Assembly: GCF_019192735.1 (NCBI RefSeq)
Contig: NZ_JAHTKP010000008.1
Location: 124,001 to 188,000 of the forward strand
Length of the DNA: 64,000 nt
Direction: 5' to 3'
From: Kitasatospora aureofaciens
GTDB lineage: Bacteria > Actinomycetota > Actinomycetes > Streptomycetales > Streptomycetaceae
Each line of letters starts with the position of its first letter. Position 1 is the stretch's first letter. The notes beneath the pieces are model-generated. The model did no database searches and was not told the DNA's origin. It saw only the letters and a program-made list of their open reading frames with translations. The position numbers and the translations under genes were made by a program. Below, piece by piece: positions 26,195 to 36,800 of this stretch.

Positions 26195-27204
26195 AGGAGG
26201 ATCCCACCGATCACGATGCTGGCGACGAGCGCGACCACGAAGGTCGCGGAGGAGAACCGGGCGGCGAAGCCGCGGCCGAAGGCGCCGGACTGAAGGGCGA
26301 TCAGTTTCAGGTCGACCATCGGGCCGACCACCATGAAGGCCAGCCGGGCGGTGGGGGAGAAGCCGGTGAGCGAGGCGGCGACGAAGGCGTCCGCCTCGGA
26401 GCAGACCGCGAGGACCACGGCGAGCCCGGCCAGGACCGGGATGCCCAGCCACGGCGAGTCGTTGAAGGTCTGCAGGATAGAGGGCGGCACCAGGACGTTG
26501 AAGGTCGCGGCGGCGGCCGCGCCGACCACCAGGAAGCCGCCCGCGTGCAGGAAGTCGTGCTGGAGGCTGCGGCGGAACTCGTCCAGCGGGTTGCGCCCGG
26601 CGGCGCCGTGGTGGTCCGGGGCCTTGGGCAGGCGCAGCCACTCGGGCCGGCCGAACGCGACCCAGAGCCAGCCCATGACGACGGCCGTGAGGAGCGAGGC
26701 CACCAGGCGGGCCAGCACCATCTCGGGCCTGCCGGGGAAGGCGATCGCGGTGGCGGCCAGTACCACCGGGTTGACGGCCGGGGCGGAGAGCAGGAACGCG
26801 AGCGCGGCCGCCGGGGCGACGCCGCGCTTCATCAGGCTCCCGGCCACCGGCACGGACGCACACTCGCACCCGGGGAGGACGGCCCCGGCGATGCCGGCGA
26901 CGGGGACGGCGAGCGCCGGGTTCTTCGGCAGCACTCTGGTGAACACTCTGGCGGGGACGAAGGCCGCGATCGCCGCCGACACCACCGTGCCCAGCACGAG
27001 GAACGGGACGCCCTGGACGACGATCGCGACCAGCAGGGTCCGCCAGGCCCGCAGCCCGCCGGTGTCCCAGGCCGCGGCCACGGCGACGACCGCCGCCACC
27101 GCGGCCGGCGGCCCTCCGACCAGCAGCGCCGGCCGCCGGCGGGGCGGGGTGACCGCCGGTGCCGCCGTGAGGTGCCGGACGCTGCCGAGACTCGTCTCCA
27201 CCAT
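26191..27204 (-). CDS. Predicted permease (DUF318/UPF0718 family, YcgR-like)
   Basis: 337 residues with 8-9 membrane segments. The hallmark GxxLPGCECxxxP motif is present as GAVLPGCECASVPVAGSLMKRG, with a second CSEADAFVAASL motif (Cys/Glu/Asp) in the second half. It is the first gene of the pair, with a Zur-box-like repeat ~90 bp upstream at 27295. The Cys-Glu-Cys motif probably contacts metal or a metallochaperone. Confidence 0.82.
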   Translation of the reverse strand: MVETSLGSVRHLTAAPAVTPPRRRPALLVGGPPAAVAAVVAVAAAWDTGGLRAWRTLLVAIVVQGVPFLVLGTVVSAAIAAFVPARVFTRVLPKNPALAVPVAGIAGAVLPGCECASVPVAGSLMKRGVAPAAALAFLLSAPAVNPVVLAATAIAFPGRPEMVLARLVASLLTAVVMGWLWVAFGRPEWLRLPKAPDHHGAAGRNPLDEFRRSLQHDFLHAGGFLVVGAAAAATFNVLVPPSILQTFNDSPWLGIPVLAGLAVVLAVCSEADAFVAASLTGFSPTARLAFMVVGPMVDLKLIALQSGAFGRGFAARFSSATFVVALVASIVIGGILL

Positions 27205-27294
27205 GGTGACCGCCCCTCAGCCTGCTCGCCGCGGGTGTGCGGCAAGTTCTGTCTGCTCACCGTCATAACGGGCGAGCGCTGGCCAGGGTAGCGG

Positions 27295-27309
27295 TGATAA
27301 TCACTTTCA
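27295..27309. promoter_or_regulatory. Zur-box-like repeat upstream of permease/TIGR03943 operon
   Basis: TGATAATCACTTTCA fits the 7-1-7 Zur box (arms TGATAAT and TGAAAGT). It lies 90 bp upstream of the start at 27204, with a possible minus-strand -10 TACCCT at 27285-27290. TCTAG follows the box, as at 52784. Confidence 0.7.
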
Positions 27310-27361
27310 TCTAGAGTCCGTACGGACGATCTCTCCGTGGACGACTCAGGCCGCGGACGGT

Positions 27362-29119
27362 TCAGACCGGGTCGGAAGCGGGCAACTGCCAGCGGCGCGC
27401 GGCCTGCTGGGCGGCCCACATCCGGGCGTAGCGGCCGTCCGCGTCGGCGAGCAGCTCGCCGTGAGTGCCGCGCTGGACCACCCGGCCGCCGTCCACGACC
27501 ACGATCTGGTCGGCGCCGACCACGGTGGACAGCCGATGGGCGATCACCACCACCGTCCGTCCGGCGACCAGGCGTTCGACCGCCTGCTGCACCACCACCT
27601 CCGACTCGCTGTCGAGCGCGGCCGTCGGCTCGTCGAGCAGCACCACGGGCGCGTCCTTGAGGATGGCCCGGGCGATCGAGATCCGCTGCCGCTCGCCGCC
27701 GGACAGCGCGGAGCCGATCTCGCCGACCCGGGTCCCGTACCGCTGCGGCAGGCGCTCGACGAAGTCGTGCACGTTGGCCGCCCGGGCCGCCGCCTCGATC
27801 TCGGCGTCGGTGGCGTCGGGGCGGGCCATGGCGATGTTGGCGCGGATGGTGTCGTCGAAGAGGTACACGTCCTGGAAGACCACGGCGAGGTGGCGCAGCA
27901 GGTCGTCGGGGTCCATCGTGCGCAGGTCCACGCCGCCGAGGCGGACGGTGCCCTGCTGCGGGTCGGCGTAGCGGCTGATCAGCCGGGTGACGGTGGTCTT
28001 GCCGGAGCCGGACGGGCCGACGAGTGCGGTCAGGCTGCGCTCGGGCACGGTGAGGTCGAACTCGCGGAGTGTGGGCCGCTGTTGGCCGTCGTAGCCGAAC
28101 GTGACCTGTTCGATGCGGAGTTCGAACCCCTTGGGGTCCGTGCCGCCGGGTTCGACGGGCAGGGCGGGCAGTTGCAGGACCTCGTCCACCCGGGCGAGCG
28201 CGGCCTCGGACATCTCGAAGAGCTTGGTCATCACGGCCGCCATGCTCAGCGGTTCGGCGAACCGGGCGGCGGTGACCACGACGGCGACCAGCAGGCCGGC
28301 GGAGAGCCGGGCGTCCAGGACGAGCGCCGCGCCGACCGCCACCAGCGCCACCAGGGCCAGCCGGACGAGGAGTTGGGCCGCGGCGAGCGGAACGGCGGCC
28401 GAGCGGTTCGCGGCCGACTGGGTGTGCTGCTGGTCGGTCAGGACGCCGGTCAGCCGGGGCGAGTCGGCGCCCGCCTGGCCGGTGGCGCGCAGCACCGGCT
28501 GCCCCTGGACGTACTCGACGATCCGGTTCGCGGCGGCGGCATCGGCCTCGTCCACCGCGTGGAAGCCCGCGTTGGAGGCGCGCTGCACCCGGCGCACCAG
28601 CGGGAGCGCTGCGCCGACCGCGGCGGCCAGCACCAGGCCGAGCCGCCAGTCCAGCAGGGTGATGACCAGGCCGAGCACCACCGGGACGGTGACCAGCTGG
28701 ACGAAGAGCGTGGACAGGGTGGAGACGGCGGTGGCTGCGGCGGTGGCGTTGGCGCCGACCACCGAGGTCAGGTCGCCGGCCGCCCGGCGCGCCAGCTCCT
28801 GATGGGGGATCGCCCGGAGCCGCTCGCCGAGGCGCAGGCGGGTGGCCTCGGTGACCAGGTGCCAGTAGCCGTAGGTGAAGCCCAACTCGCGGACCCGCAG
28901 GGCTCCTTCGGCGGCGACCAGGGTGGCGAGCAGACCGGTCCAGAGCCAGGCCCGGCCGGTGTCGACCGGGTCGTGCGTCAGCTCCGCGAGCAGCGGGACG
29001 AAGCACGCGTAGGCGGCCGCCTGGGCCAGGCCGGCGGCGACGGAGATCCGCAGGGTGCGGCGGAACTGCGGCGCGTAGGGGCCGGCGGCCGCGAGCATCA
29101 GGCGCAGGATCCGCTTCAT
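27362..29119 (-). CDS. ABC half transporter, metallophore type (YbtQ/IrtB-like)
   Basis: 585 residues: six-helix membrane domain (~1-310) followed by a nucleotide-binding domain (Walker A GPSGSGKTT, signature LSGGERQR, Walker B VVLLDEPTAALD, H-loop AHRLS). Exporter fold, but the paired-half arrangement in a siderophore operon matches YbtP/YbtQ and IrtA/IrtB, which import metal-siderophore complexes. Its ATG overlaps the stop of the partner gene by 4 bases. It is the last gene of the long NRPS operon. Confidence 0.85.
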   Translation of the reverse strand: MKRILRLMLAAAGPYAPQFRRTLRISVAAGLAQAAAYACFVPLLAELTHDPVDTGRAWLWTGLLATLVAAEGALRVRELGFTYGYWHLVTEATRLRLGERLRAIPHQELARRAAGDLTSVVGANATAAATAVSTLSTLFVQLVTVPVVLGLVITLLDWRLGLVLAAAVGAALPLVRRVQRASNAGFHAVDEADAAAANRIVEYVQGQPVLRATGQAGADSPRLTGVLTDQQHTQSAANRSAAVPLAAAQLLVRLALVALVAVGAALVLDARLSAGLLVAVVVTAARFAEPLSMAAVMTKLFEMSEAALARVDEVLQLPALPVEPGGTDPKGFELRIEQVTFGYDGQQRPTLREFDLTVPERSLTALVGPSGSGKTTVTRLISRYADPQQGTVRLGGVDLRTMDPDDLLRHLAVVFQDVYLFDDTIRANIAMARPDATDAEIEAAARAANVHDFVERLPQRYGTRVGEIGSALSGGERQRISIARAILKDAPVVLLDEPTAALDSESEVVVQQAVERLVAGRTVVVIAHRLSTVVGADQIVVVDGGRVVQRGTHGELLADADGRYARMWAAQQAARRWQLPASDPV

Positions 29120-30936
29120 CGGGCGGCCTCCGTTTCGGTGGTGGCTGCTCGGCCCTCGGTGGTGCCTGCTCGGGCGAGCCCCCAGTCGGCGGCCCGGTCG
29201 TGGCGGGCCCAGAGGCGGGCGTAGCGGCCGTTCGCGGCGAGGAGTTCGGCATGGCGGCCCTGCTCGACGATCCGGCCGGCGTCGAGGACGGCGATGTGGT
29301 CGGCGTCCGTGATGGTGCCCAGCCGGTGGGCGATGACCAGCACCGTCCGGCCGCGAGTGAGCCCCGCCACGGCCTCCTGGATGGCGGCCTCGCTCTCCGG
29401 GTCGGCGAAGGCGGTGGCCTCGTCGAGGACGACGACGGGCGCGTCGGAGAGGATGGCGCGTGCGATGGTGATCCGCTGGCGCTGCCCGCCCGAGAGCCGG
29501 GAGCCGCGCTCGCCGACCTCCGTGCGGTAGCCGTCCGGCAGCTCGTCGACGATGAAGTCGTGGGCGGCGGCGGCCTTCGCGGCGGCCCGGACCTCCGCGT
29601 CGGTGGCGTCCGGGCGGGCGAGCCGGACGTTCTCCTCGACCGTCCCCGCGACCAGGAACGGCTCCTGGAACACCAGGGCGACGTGCCGCAGCAGCACGTC
29701 CCCGCGGATGTCGCGCACGTCCACCCCGCCGATGCGCACCGAGCCTGCGGTGACGTCGAAGAAGCGGGGGATCAGCCGGGCGACCGTCGACTTGCCGGAG
29801 CCGGACGGGCCGACCAGCGCGCACACCGCCCCCGCGGGGATGTGCAGGTCGATGCCGTCCAGCGCGGGCTCGGTGCGCTCGCCGGGGTAGCGGAACGTGA
29901 CGTCCGTCAGGGTGACGGAGGAGTCCGCGGGCTCGCGCGGGTGCTCCGGTTCGGGCAGCGGCGGGGTGTGCAGCAGCTCGGTGATCCGGACGGCGCCCGC
30001 CTTGGCGTCGTTGAGGAGGTTGGCCAGGTGCATCAGCGGGGAGACGGCCTCGACCGGCATCGCGCCGATCATCAGGGCGAGCAGCAGGTCGGTGGTGGAG
30101 ATCCACCCGGCGGCGCGCATCGGCACCGAGGCGGCGACGAGGACGAGGAGCGTCGGAAGCGGCACCACGAACAGCTGGTTGACCACGCCGGAGGCCCGCG
30201 AGGTGGCGATCCACGCGGCCACGGCCGCGGTGAACTCCCGGACGGAGGAGGTGAATCGGCCGACGGAGGCCCGGCCGTCGTCGAAGGTGCGAACCACCGG
30301 CATGCCCTGGACGAACTCCACCACCGCCGCATTGACCCGCTCGTTGGCGGCGTTGTAGCGGGCCCGCTGGGCGGCGTGGTCCCGGGTCAGCAGGGCGAGG
30401 CAGACCATCGCGACCGGCACGACGACCAGCACCGCGAGCAGCAGCCGCCACTGGACGACGCCGAGTGCGAGCAGCGCGGCGATCGGCTGGGTGATGCCGG
30501 AGCCGACGAAGGGCAGCGCGTCGGCGACGGCGGCGTGCAGGGCCTTGACGTCGTCCTGGACGATCTTCTTGATCCGCCCGGAGCTCAGCCGCTGCACCTC
30601 GCCGAGCGGCATCCGGGCCAGGGCGTCGGCGAGGTGGCGGCGCAGGGCCACCTCCAGGTCGTAGCTGGCCTCGTGCGCCACGTGTTCGGCCAGCCAGCGG
30701 GCGCCGAAGGAGATCAGGAGTGCGGCGAGGGCGCCGGTCGTCTGCATCACTGGAAATGACGGATCGTCAGTGAACAGCGATCCCGTCGCGTAGGCGGCAC
30801 AGACGAAGCCCGCCACCGCCGCACAGCCGGCCAGCACGCCGAGCAGCGCCGCCAGGCGCAGTCGGGTGCGGACGGCGGGTTCGGTCGCCACCAGGGCGGA
30901 GAGTGCCTTCAGGCCGCCGGGTTCGGGCTTAGCCAC
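29116..30936 (-). CDS. ABC half transporter, metallophore type (YbtP/IrtA-like)
   Basis: 606 residues, GTG start overlapping the ligase stop by 8 bases. Membrane domain ~20-330, then nucleotide-binding domain with Walker A GPSGSGKST, signature LSGGQRQR, Walker B VVVLDEATAFADPE and H-loop AHRLG. The N-terminal siderophore-interacting reductase domain of mycobacterial IrtA is absent, so it is more YbtP-like. It probably forms a heterodimer with the next gene to import the metal-loaded siderophore. Confidence 0.85.
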   Translation of the reverse strand: MAKPEPGGLKALSALVATEPAVRTRLRLAALLGVLAGCAAVAGFVCAAYATGSLFTDDPSFPVMQTTGALAALLISFGARWLAEHVAHEASYDLEVALRRHLADALARMPLGEVQRLSSGRIKKIVQDDVKALHAAVADALPFVGSGITQPIAALLALGVVQWRLLLAVLVVVPVAMVCLALLTRDHAAQRARYNAANERVNAAVVEFVQGMPVVRTFDDGRASVGRFTSSVREFTAAVAAWIATSRASGVVNQLFVVPLPTLLVLVAASVPMRAAGWISTTDLLLALMIGAMPVEAVSPLMHLANLLNDAKAGAVRITELLHTPPLPEPEHPREPADSSVTLTDVTFRYPGERTEPALDGIDLHIPAGAVCALVGPSGSGKSTVARLIPRFFDVTAGSVRIGGVDVRDIRGDVLLRHVALVFQEPFLVAGTVEENVRLARPDATDAEVRAAAKAAAAHDFIVDELPDGYRTEVGERGSRLSGGQRQRITIARAILSDAPVVVLDEATAFADPESEAAIQEAVAGLTRGRTVLVIAHRLGTITDADHIAVLDAGRIVEQGRHAELLAANGRYARLWARHDRAADWGLARAGTTEGRAATTETEAAR

Positions 30937-32536
30937 GGTCGGACTCCCTGATGAGCATGGCGAGTTCGCGCCGGTTGACCTTGCCGAGTGCGGTCCGCGG
31001 GAAGGCGTCCAGCACCACCAGCCGGTCCGGCAGCTTGAAGGCGGCGAGGCCGCGGCCGGTGAGGTGGGCGTTGAGCTCGGCCCGGGTGGGTGCGGTGCCG
31101 TGCGCGATCACGCAGGCGCAGCTGCGCTCGCCGAGGGCGTCGTCGGGCACCCCGACCAGCGCCGCGTCGTGCACGGCCGGGTGGGCGAGCAGCAGGTTCT
31201 CCACCTCCTCGACCGGGACCTTGTCGCCGCCCCGGTTGATCACGTCCTTGACCCGGCCCTCGACCATCAGGTGGCCGCCGGGCAGTCGGCGGACCAGGTC
31301 GCCGCTGCGGTAGAAGCCGTCCGGGGTGAAGGCGGCGCGGTTCGCCTCGGGCGCCCGGTAGTAGCCGCGGATCGTGTACGGTCCGCGCACCAGCAGCTCG
31401 CCGGTCTCGCCGGGCGGCACCTCGCGGTCGTCCGGGCCGACGATCCGCAGCTCGTCGTGCGCGGCCAGCGGGCGGCCCTGGGTCTCCAGGACGGTCTGGT
31501 CGGGGTCTTCGGGCCGGGTGTAGTTGAGCAGGCCCTCGGCCATGCCGAACACCTGCTGGAGGGCGCAGCCGAGCACCGGGCGGACCCGCCGGGCGGTCTC
31601 GGCCTTCAGGCGTGCCCCGCCGACCTGGAGCAGCTCCAGGCTGCTCAGGTCGGCCAGACTCCACTCGGCGGCCTCCAGCCAGAGCAGTGCGAGCGGCGGG
31701 ACGAGCGCCGTCGCGGTGATCCGCTCGCGCTCGATCAGCGGGAAGGCGTCGTCCGGGCTCGGCGTCGGCGCGAGCACGACGGTGCCGCCCACGGCCAGGG
31801 TGCCCAGCACACCGGGGCAGGCGAGCGGGAAGTTGTGGGCGACGGGCAGCGCCGCGAGGTAGCGGGTGTCCGGGCCGAAACTGCACAACTCGGCGCTGGC
31901 GGTGGCGTTGTAGGCGTAGTCGTCGTGGGTGCGCGGGATGAGCTTCGGAGTGCCGGTGGTGCCGCCGGACAGGAGCAGCAGCGCGACGTCCGAGGGCGCC
32001 GGGCCGTCCAGCGGCACCGGCTCGGCGTCCACCGCGTCGAGGGCGGTGAACTCCTGGGGGACGCCGACGACGAGCACCTCGCGCAGGGTGGGCTGTTCGG
32101 CGCGGAGAGTGCGGGCGAGCGCGCGGTGGTCGTACCCGAGGTGGACGTCCGGGACGACGTACGCGACGGCTCCGGACAGCCGTGCCAGGTGCGCGAGTTC
32201 GGTCTCCCGGTGCGCGGGCAGGGCGAGCACCGGGATCGCGCCGAGCCGGAACAGGGCGAAGCAGAGCGGCACGAACGCGGCGACGTTCGGCAGCTGGACC
32301 AGCACCCGGTCGCCGGCGGCGAGCCCGCGGTGGTGCAGCCCGGCCGCCAACCGGTCGGCGCGGTCGTCGAGTTCGGCGTACGTCCAGCGGTGGTCGCCGG
32401 CCACGACGGCGAGGCGGTCGGGTACGGCCAGCGCCCGCTCGCGCAGCAGCGAGCCGAGCGTGCGGCCCCGCCAGTAGCCGAGCGCGCGGTAGCGGTCCGC
32501 GAACTCCGGCGGCCAGGCGGTGAATCCGTCGAGCAT
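30929..32536 (-). CDS. Salicylate-AMP ligase
   Basis: 535 residues, EntE/DhbE/YbtE/MbtA family aryl-acid adenylating enzyme. ATP site LSGGTTGTPKLIPRTH; aryl pocket HNFPLACPG and FGMAEGLLNYTR. At the two positions that separate the acids in DhbE (Ser240, Val337 for 2,3-dihydroxybenzoate) this enzyme has Cys and Leu, the residues of salicylate activators (YbtE, PchD, MbtA). It therefore loads salicylate onto the aryl carrier domain at the N terminus of NRPS1. It lies directly downstream of the salicylate synthase gene in the operon. Confidence 0.9.
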   Translation of the reverse strand: MLDGFTAWPPEFADRYRALGYWRGRTLGSLLRERALAVPDRLAVVAGDHRWTYAELDDRADRLAAGLHHRGLAAGDRVLVQLPNVAAFVPLCFALFRLGAIPVLALPAHRETELAHLARLSGAVAYVVPDVHLGYDHRALARTLRAEQPTLREVLVVGVPQEFTALDAVDAEPVPLDGPAPSDVALLLLSGGTTGTPKLIPRTHDDYAYNATASAELCSFGPDTRYLAALPVAHNFPLACPGVLGTLAVGGTVVLAPTPSPDDAFPLIERERITATALVPPLALLWLEAAEWSLADLSSLELLQVGGARLKAETARRVRPVLGCALQQVFGMAEGLLNYTRPEDPDQTVLETQGRPLAAHDELRIVGPDDREVPPGETGELLVRGPYTIRGYYRAPEANRAAFTPDGFYRSGDLVRRLPGGHLMVEGRVKDVINRGGDKVPVEEVENLLLAHPAVHDAALVGVPDDALGERSCACVIAHGTAPTRAELNAHLTGRGLAAFKLPDRLVVLDAFPRTALGKVNRRELAMLIRESDRG

Positions 32537-32576
32537 GAGGGCCTTTCCTGAGGCGAGGCGAGGTGGGGTGAGTGGT

Positions 32577-33866
32577 TCAGCCGGTGGCGGGGACGACGTA
32601 GGGGGCGACGGCGGCGAGCTTCTCGCAGGTCTCCTCGTACTCCCGGGCCGGGCGCGAGCCGGCGACGACGCCCGCGCCGGCCCGCAGCCAGGCCCGGCCG
32701 TCGCGCTGGTAGACCGCGCGCAGCACGAGCGCGGCGTCGAGCGAGCCGTCCGCGCCCGCCATCAGCACCGTCCCGGAATACAGGCCGCGCGGCTGCTCCT
32801 CCAGTTCGGCGATCAGCCGGTAGGCGGCGGCCTTGGGGATGCCGGAGGCGGTGACCGGCGGGAACACCGCGCCGAGCGCGTCCCAGCCGGTGCGGCCCTC
32901 GGCGAGCGAGGTGGCGACCCGGGAGGCCAGGTGCTGGACGCTGCCGCGCCGCTGGACGGTCATGAACTCCCGGACGTGGGTGGTGCCTTCGCGTCCGACC
33001 GTGTCCAGCTCGGCGACCGCGAGGCGGACCGAGGCCGCGTGCTCGTAGACCTCCTTCGGGTCGGTCAGCAGCTCCGCGCGCAGCGCCTCGTCGGTCTCCG
33101 GGCGGCCGGTGAGCGCCCGCGTGCCGGCCAGCGGCTGGGTGGCCGCGTACCCGGTGGCGTCCGCCTCGACGACCGTCTCCGGGCTGAACCCGGCGGCCTG
33201 CCAGCCGCCGAGGTCCAGCAGGAAGGAACGGGCGGGGGTGTTGTGGCGGCGGCCCGCCAGGTAGGTGGCGGTGAGGTCGACCCGGAACGGGACGGGGACC
33301 GGGCGGGAGACGATCGCCTTCTCCAGCCGCCCGCGCCCGATCTCGTCCACCGTGTGGGCCACCGCGCCCTGGTAGGCGGAGGCGCCGCTGCGGATGTCCA
33401 CCGGGACGGGGTCGCAGGTGTGCTGAACGGCAGGCTCGGCGAGCAGCTTGAGGGCGGCCTCCAGCTCGCCCGGGTCCACCGCGCGGACCGCGACTTGCTC
33501 GGCGGTGATCTCGAACTCCAGTCGCGGAACGACGAGATGGGCGAGCACCTGGCCGTCGGCGGGCGGCTCGGGGGCGGCCAGCTCGAAGCAGGCCCAGCCG
33601 TAGGCGCGCCAGTCGGCGACGGGCGTGCGCTCCAGGGCCTGGGCGACCTGCGGCCAGGGGGTGGCCGACCAGGGCCGGTCGAAGCCGTCCGTGGACCACA
33701 CCCGGTGGGCGTCGACGCGGAGTTCGACGAGTGCGTCCCCGGCGACGTGCCAGCGCCCGTCGCGCTCGTAGACCAGGTACTCGCCGAGCAGCCCGGAGCC
33801 GGTGAGCCGGGCGACGACCGCGAGCGGGTCGAACGGGCCCTGGACGGTGGCGTGTTGGTACTGCAT
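32577..33866 (-). CDS. Salicylate synthase (Irp9/MbtI type)
   Basis: 429 residues from the ATG at 33866, which has AGGAG 6 bases upstream; a GTG at 33878 overlapping the NRPS2 stop is the alternative. Chorismate-binding fold with the C-terminal motifs IVSRP, GFSPETVV, LAGTRALTGRPETDE, TDPKEVYEH, VFPPVTASGIPK and AGAGVVAGSRPAREYEET. The length matches single-enzyme salicylate synthases that take chorismate through isochorismate to salicylate. No separate isochorismate-pyruvate lyase gene is seen. It supplies the starter for the NRPS line. Confidence 0.9.
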   Translation of the reverse strand: MQYQHATVQGPFDPLAVVARLTGSGLLGEYLVYERDGRWHVAGDALVELRVDAHRVWSTDGFDRPWSATPWPQVAQALERTPVADWRAYGWACFELAAPEPPADGQVLAHLVVPRLEFEITAEQVAVRAVDPGELEAALKLLAEPAVQHTCDPVPVDIRSGASAYQGAVAHTVDEIGRGRLEKAIVSRPVPVPFRVDLTATYLAGRRHNTPARSFLLDLGGWQAAGFSPETVVEADATGYAATQPLAGTRALTGRPETDEALRAELLTDPKEVYEHAASVRLAVAELDTVGREGTTHVREFMTVQRRGSVQHLASRVATSLAEGRTGWDALGAVFPPVTASGIPKAAAYRLIAELEEQPRGLYSGTVLMAGADGSLDAALVLRAVYQRDGRAWLRAGAGVVAGSRPAREYEETCEKLAAVAPYVVPATG

Positions 33867-33874
33867 GGTGCTCC

Positions 33875-36800
33875 TCACGGGGTGGTGCTGCTGTTCTCGG
33901 TGCCGCTGTTCGTGGTGCCGCTGCTCTCGGTGCTGCCGCTCGCGGCGGTCCGCAGCGGGGCGGCGATCAGGTCGGCGACGGCGCGGGCGTTCTGCTCCTC
34001 GATGCAGCTGAAGTGGTTGCCCTCGATGTCCGTGACGGCCAGCTCGCCGAGGCAGACGTCCCGCCAGAAGTCGAGCGTGGTGCGGTCCATCCCGGGGGCG
34101 AAGCCGGAGGAGCCGCGCGGGCGCAGGAAGCGGATGTCGCCCGCGTACGGGGGCGGGGTGAAGCGCGCGGAGCGGAAGCTCTGGCGGAACACCCGGAACA
34201 TGCCCTCGGCCAGCTCGGTGGGCAGCTCCTGGCCGGTGGCCGCGGCCGCGGCGCGGGCGTAGCGGGCGAAGCGTTCGGTGCGGGTGTGCCCGGTGAGGCT
34301 GCGGAAGTACGCGGCGGCGGCGTCGAGTTCGGGATCACCGCCGACGTCGAGCAGGGAGCCGTCCGGGACCTTGCCGCCGTGGCGCTCGATCACCTGCATG
34401 AACCCGCGCAGGACGGCGTCGGGGTCGACCGGGCCGAAGCCGGACTCCGCGAGCGAGATGTGCAGGTTGGGGAGGAACAGCAGCTCCAGCATCAGGTCGT
34501 CCTCGACGTCGAAGACCACCGGGTGGCTGCTGGCGAGGATCAAGTCCTCTACGACGACGCCGCGTTCGTCGAGGCGGCGGGCGACCTCGGTGGCGTACAG
34601 GCCGCCGAGGCAGTAGCCGACCAGCTGGACCCGGGTGTGGCCCTCGGCGAGCAGGCGTTCGGCGTAGTCGTCGGCGGCTCGCTCGATCACCTCGGCCGGG
34701 TCGAGGGAGCAGTAGTGGTCGGTGTCGTCGATGACGATGCCGAGCACCGGGCCGAGGTCCTGGGCGACCAGCTCCTTGGCGAGCGGGCGGTAGCACTCCA
34801 TCGTGCCGAGGCCGGCGTGGAAGAGGACGCGCAGGCGGCCGTCGCCGCCGGTGCTGAAGGGCACCAGCACGGCGTTGCTCGACTCGGAGCGGCGGCCGGT
34901 GAGTTGAGCGCTTTCACTCGGTGCATTTCCACGCAGGAAGGCGGCGAGTTCGGCGATGGTGGGCTGGTTGAGCAGCTGGCGCAGCAGGGTGTCGAAGGGC
35001 AGGTCGGTGGCCTGCGGCAGCTCCTCCCGCAGACGCCCGGCCGTGCGGGCCATGATGAGGGAGTCGGCGCCGCGGTCGTAGAAGTTGTCGGTGCGGCCGA
35101 TCGCGGGTACGGCCAGCGCGTCGGCCCACAACTCGGCCAGCCGGGATTCGAGTTCGTCCGCCGGAGCGGCTGTGCTGCCGGACTCCGCAGTGGTGGTGGC
35201 CGGGCGCCAGGTGCGCAGCGTGGCGCGGTCCACCTTGCCGTTGCCGGTAAGCGGGAGGGCGTCGGCCACCTGGAGATGCGAGGGCGCCATGTGGGCGGGC
35301 AGTCGCTCGGCGAGGTGGGCGCGCAGCTCGGGCTCGGTGACCGGCGTGCGCTCGGCCTTCAGTCGGGCGGCGAACAGGTGCACGGCCTGTGGGGCGAGGA
35401 CGTGGCCGTCCTCGGGGAGGGTGAGCACCTGGTGGGCGCCGGCCTTGGCGAGCAGGTGGAGCCACTGGTCGCGGTCGAGGTAGGACGGGCCGTCGGCGCG
35501 CAGGTCGTCGTCGGGGGCGGTCATCAGGAACGCCTGGGACGCGAGGATCCACGGGTGCTCCCGGGTGGGCTCGGTGAGCACCAACCAGCCGCCGGGGGCG
35601 ACGAGTTCGGCGAGCCGGGCGAGGGCGGCCGGGATGTCCCGGGCGTTCTCCAGGACACCGGCGGCCAGGACCACGTCGAAGGAGTTCGGGGCCAGGCCCT
35701 GGGCGCGGTGGTCGCGGTCCACGTCGAACACGCCGAAGCGCACGCCGGGCCGGTCGCCGAAGCGGGCCCGGGCCTCGGGGAGGAAGAACGGCGCGGCGTC
35801 GGTGAAGAGGTAGTCGGTCTCGGTGCCCGCCAGGGCGTTCAGCACGTCGGTGGTGGTGCCGCCGGTGCCGGCGCCGGCCTCCAGGACGCGGAGGCGGCCG
35901 GTGTGCTCGGCCGCTATCCGCCGGAAGAGGGTGGCCACCGCCCGGTTGAGGTAGCGGGCGGTCGCGTTGTCCCGGTAGAGCGCGGTCGTGGTGGCGAACG
36001 AGCCGTCGGGGTAGAGGAGTTCGAGCGGGTCCTGGCGTCCGGTCAGCAGCGCGGGCAGGTGGTCGGCGTTGCGGCGCAGGTAGGTAGGGAACTCGGGCGA
36101 GCCCAGCTCCGCCGTCCAGGCCTGCTCGGCGAGGGCCCAGCGATCGGCGGCCGTCGTGGCGTCGACGGTGCCGAGGTCGGTGCCGTCGAGGACCGCCCGC
36201 CAACGGTGGGCGAGCCAGCGATGGCGGTCGGCGACCCCGTCCGTCCGCTGGTCGGCCTGGGTGTCGGTCGGGGTGTCGGCCTGCGCGTCGACCTGCTGGA
36301 GGGCCAGGGCCATCGAGGTCAGCACGGCCCGGTCGAGCAGTTCGACGGCGTTCGCTACGGTGGCGTGGTCGAGGCCCGGGATCGCCGCGTCGGCCTCGGT
36401 GCCTACGGTTTCGAGCAGGGCGGTGGCGTCTGTGGCGTTCGTGGTGTGCGCGGCGTGCGCGGTCCGGGCGGGCTCGACGACGGCGAGTAGCCCCTCGCCG
36501 TCCACCACGACCCCGGCCGCCGCGACGGCCGGGTGGGCGAGCAGCGCGGCTTCGATCTCGCCGAGCTCGATCCGGTGGCCGCGCAGCTTGATCTGGGTGT
36601 CCTCGCGGCCCAGGAACTCGATCTCGCCGCCCGGCAGGTAGCGGCCGAAGTCGCCTGTGCGGTACAGCGGTTGGCCGTCCTTGGGGTGGGTGAGGAAGCG
36701 CTCGGCGGTGGTCGCCGGGTCACCGAGGTAGCCCTGGGCCAGGCCGGCGCCGGTGATGAACAGCTCGCCCGCCGTCCAGACCGGGCGGTCGCGCAGGGCC

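Noticed and set aside
33867-33878. GTG at 33878 as the salicylate synthase start
   Set aside because: It would give a 4-base overlap with NRPS2, but the ATG at 33866 has a well-placed AGGAG and homology begins after it. It remains a secondary option.
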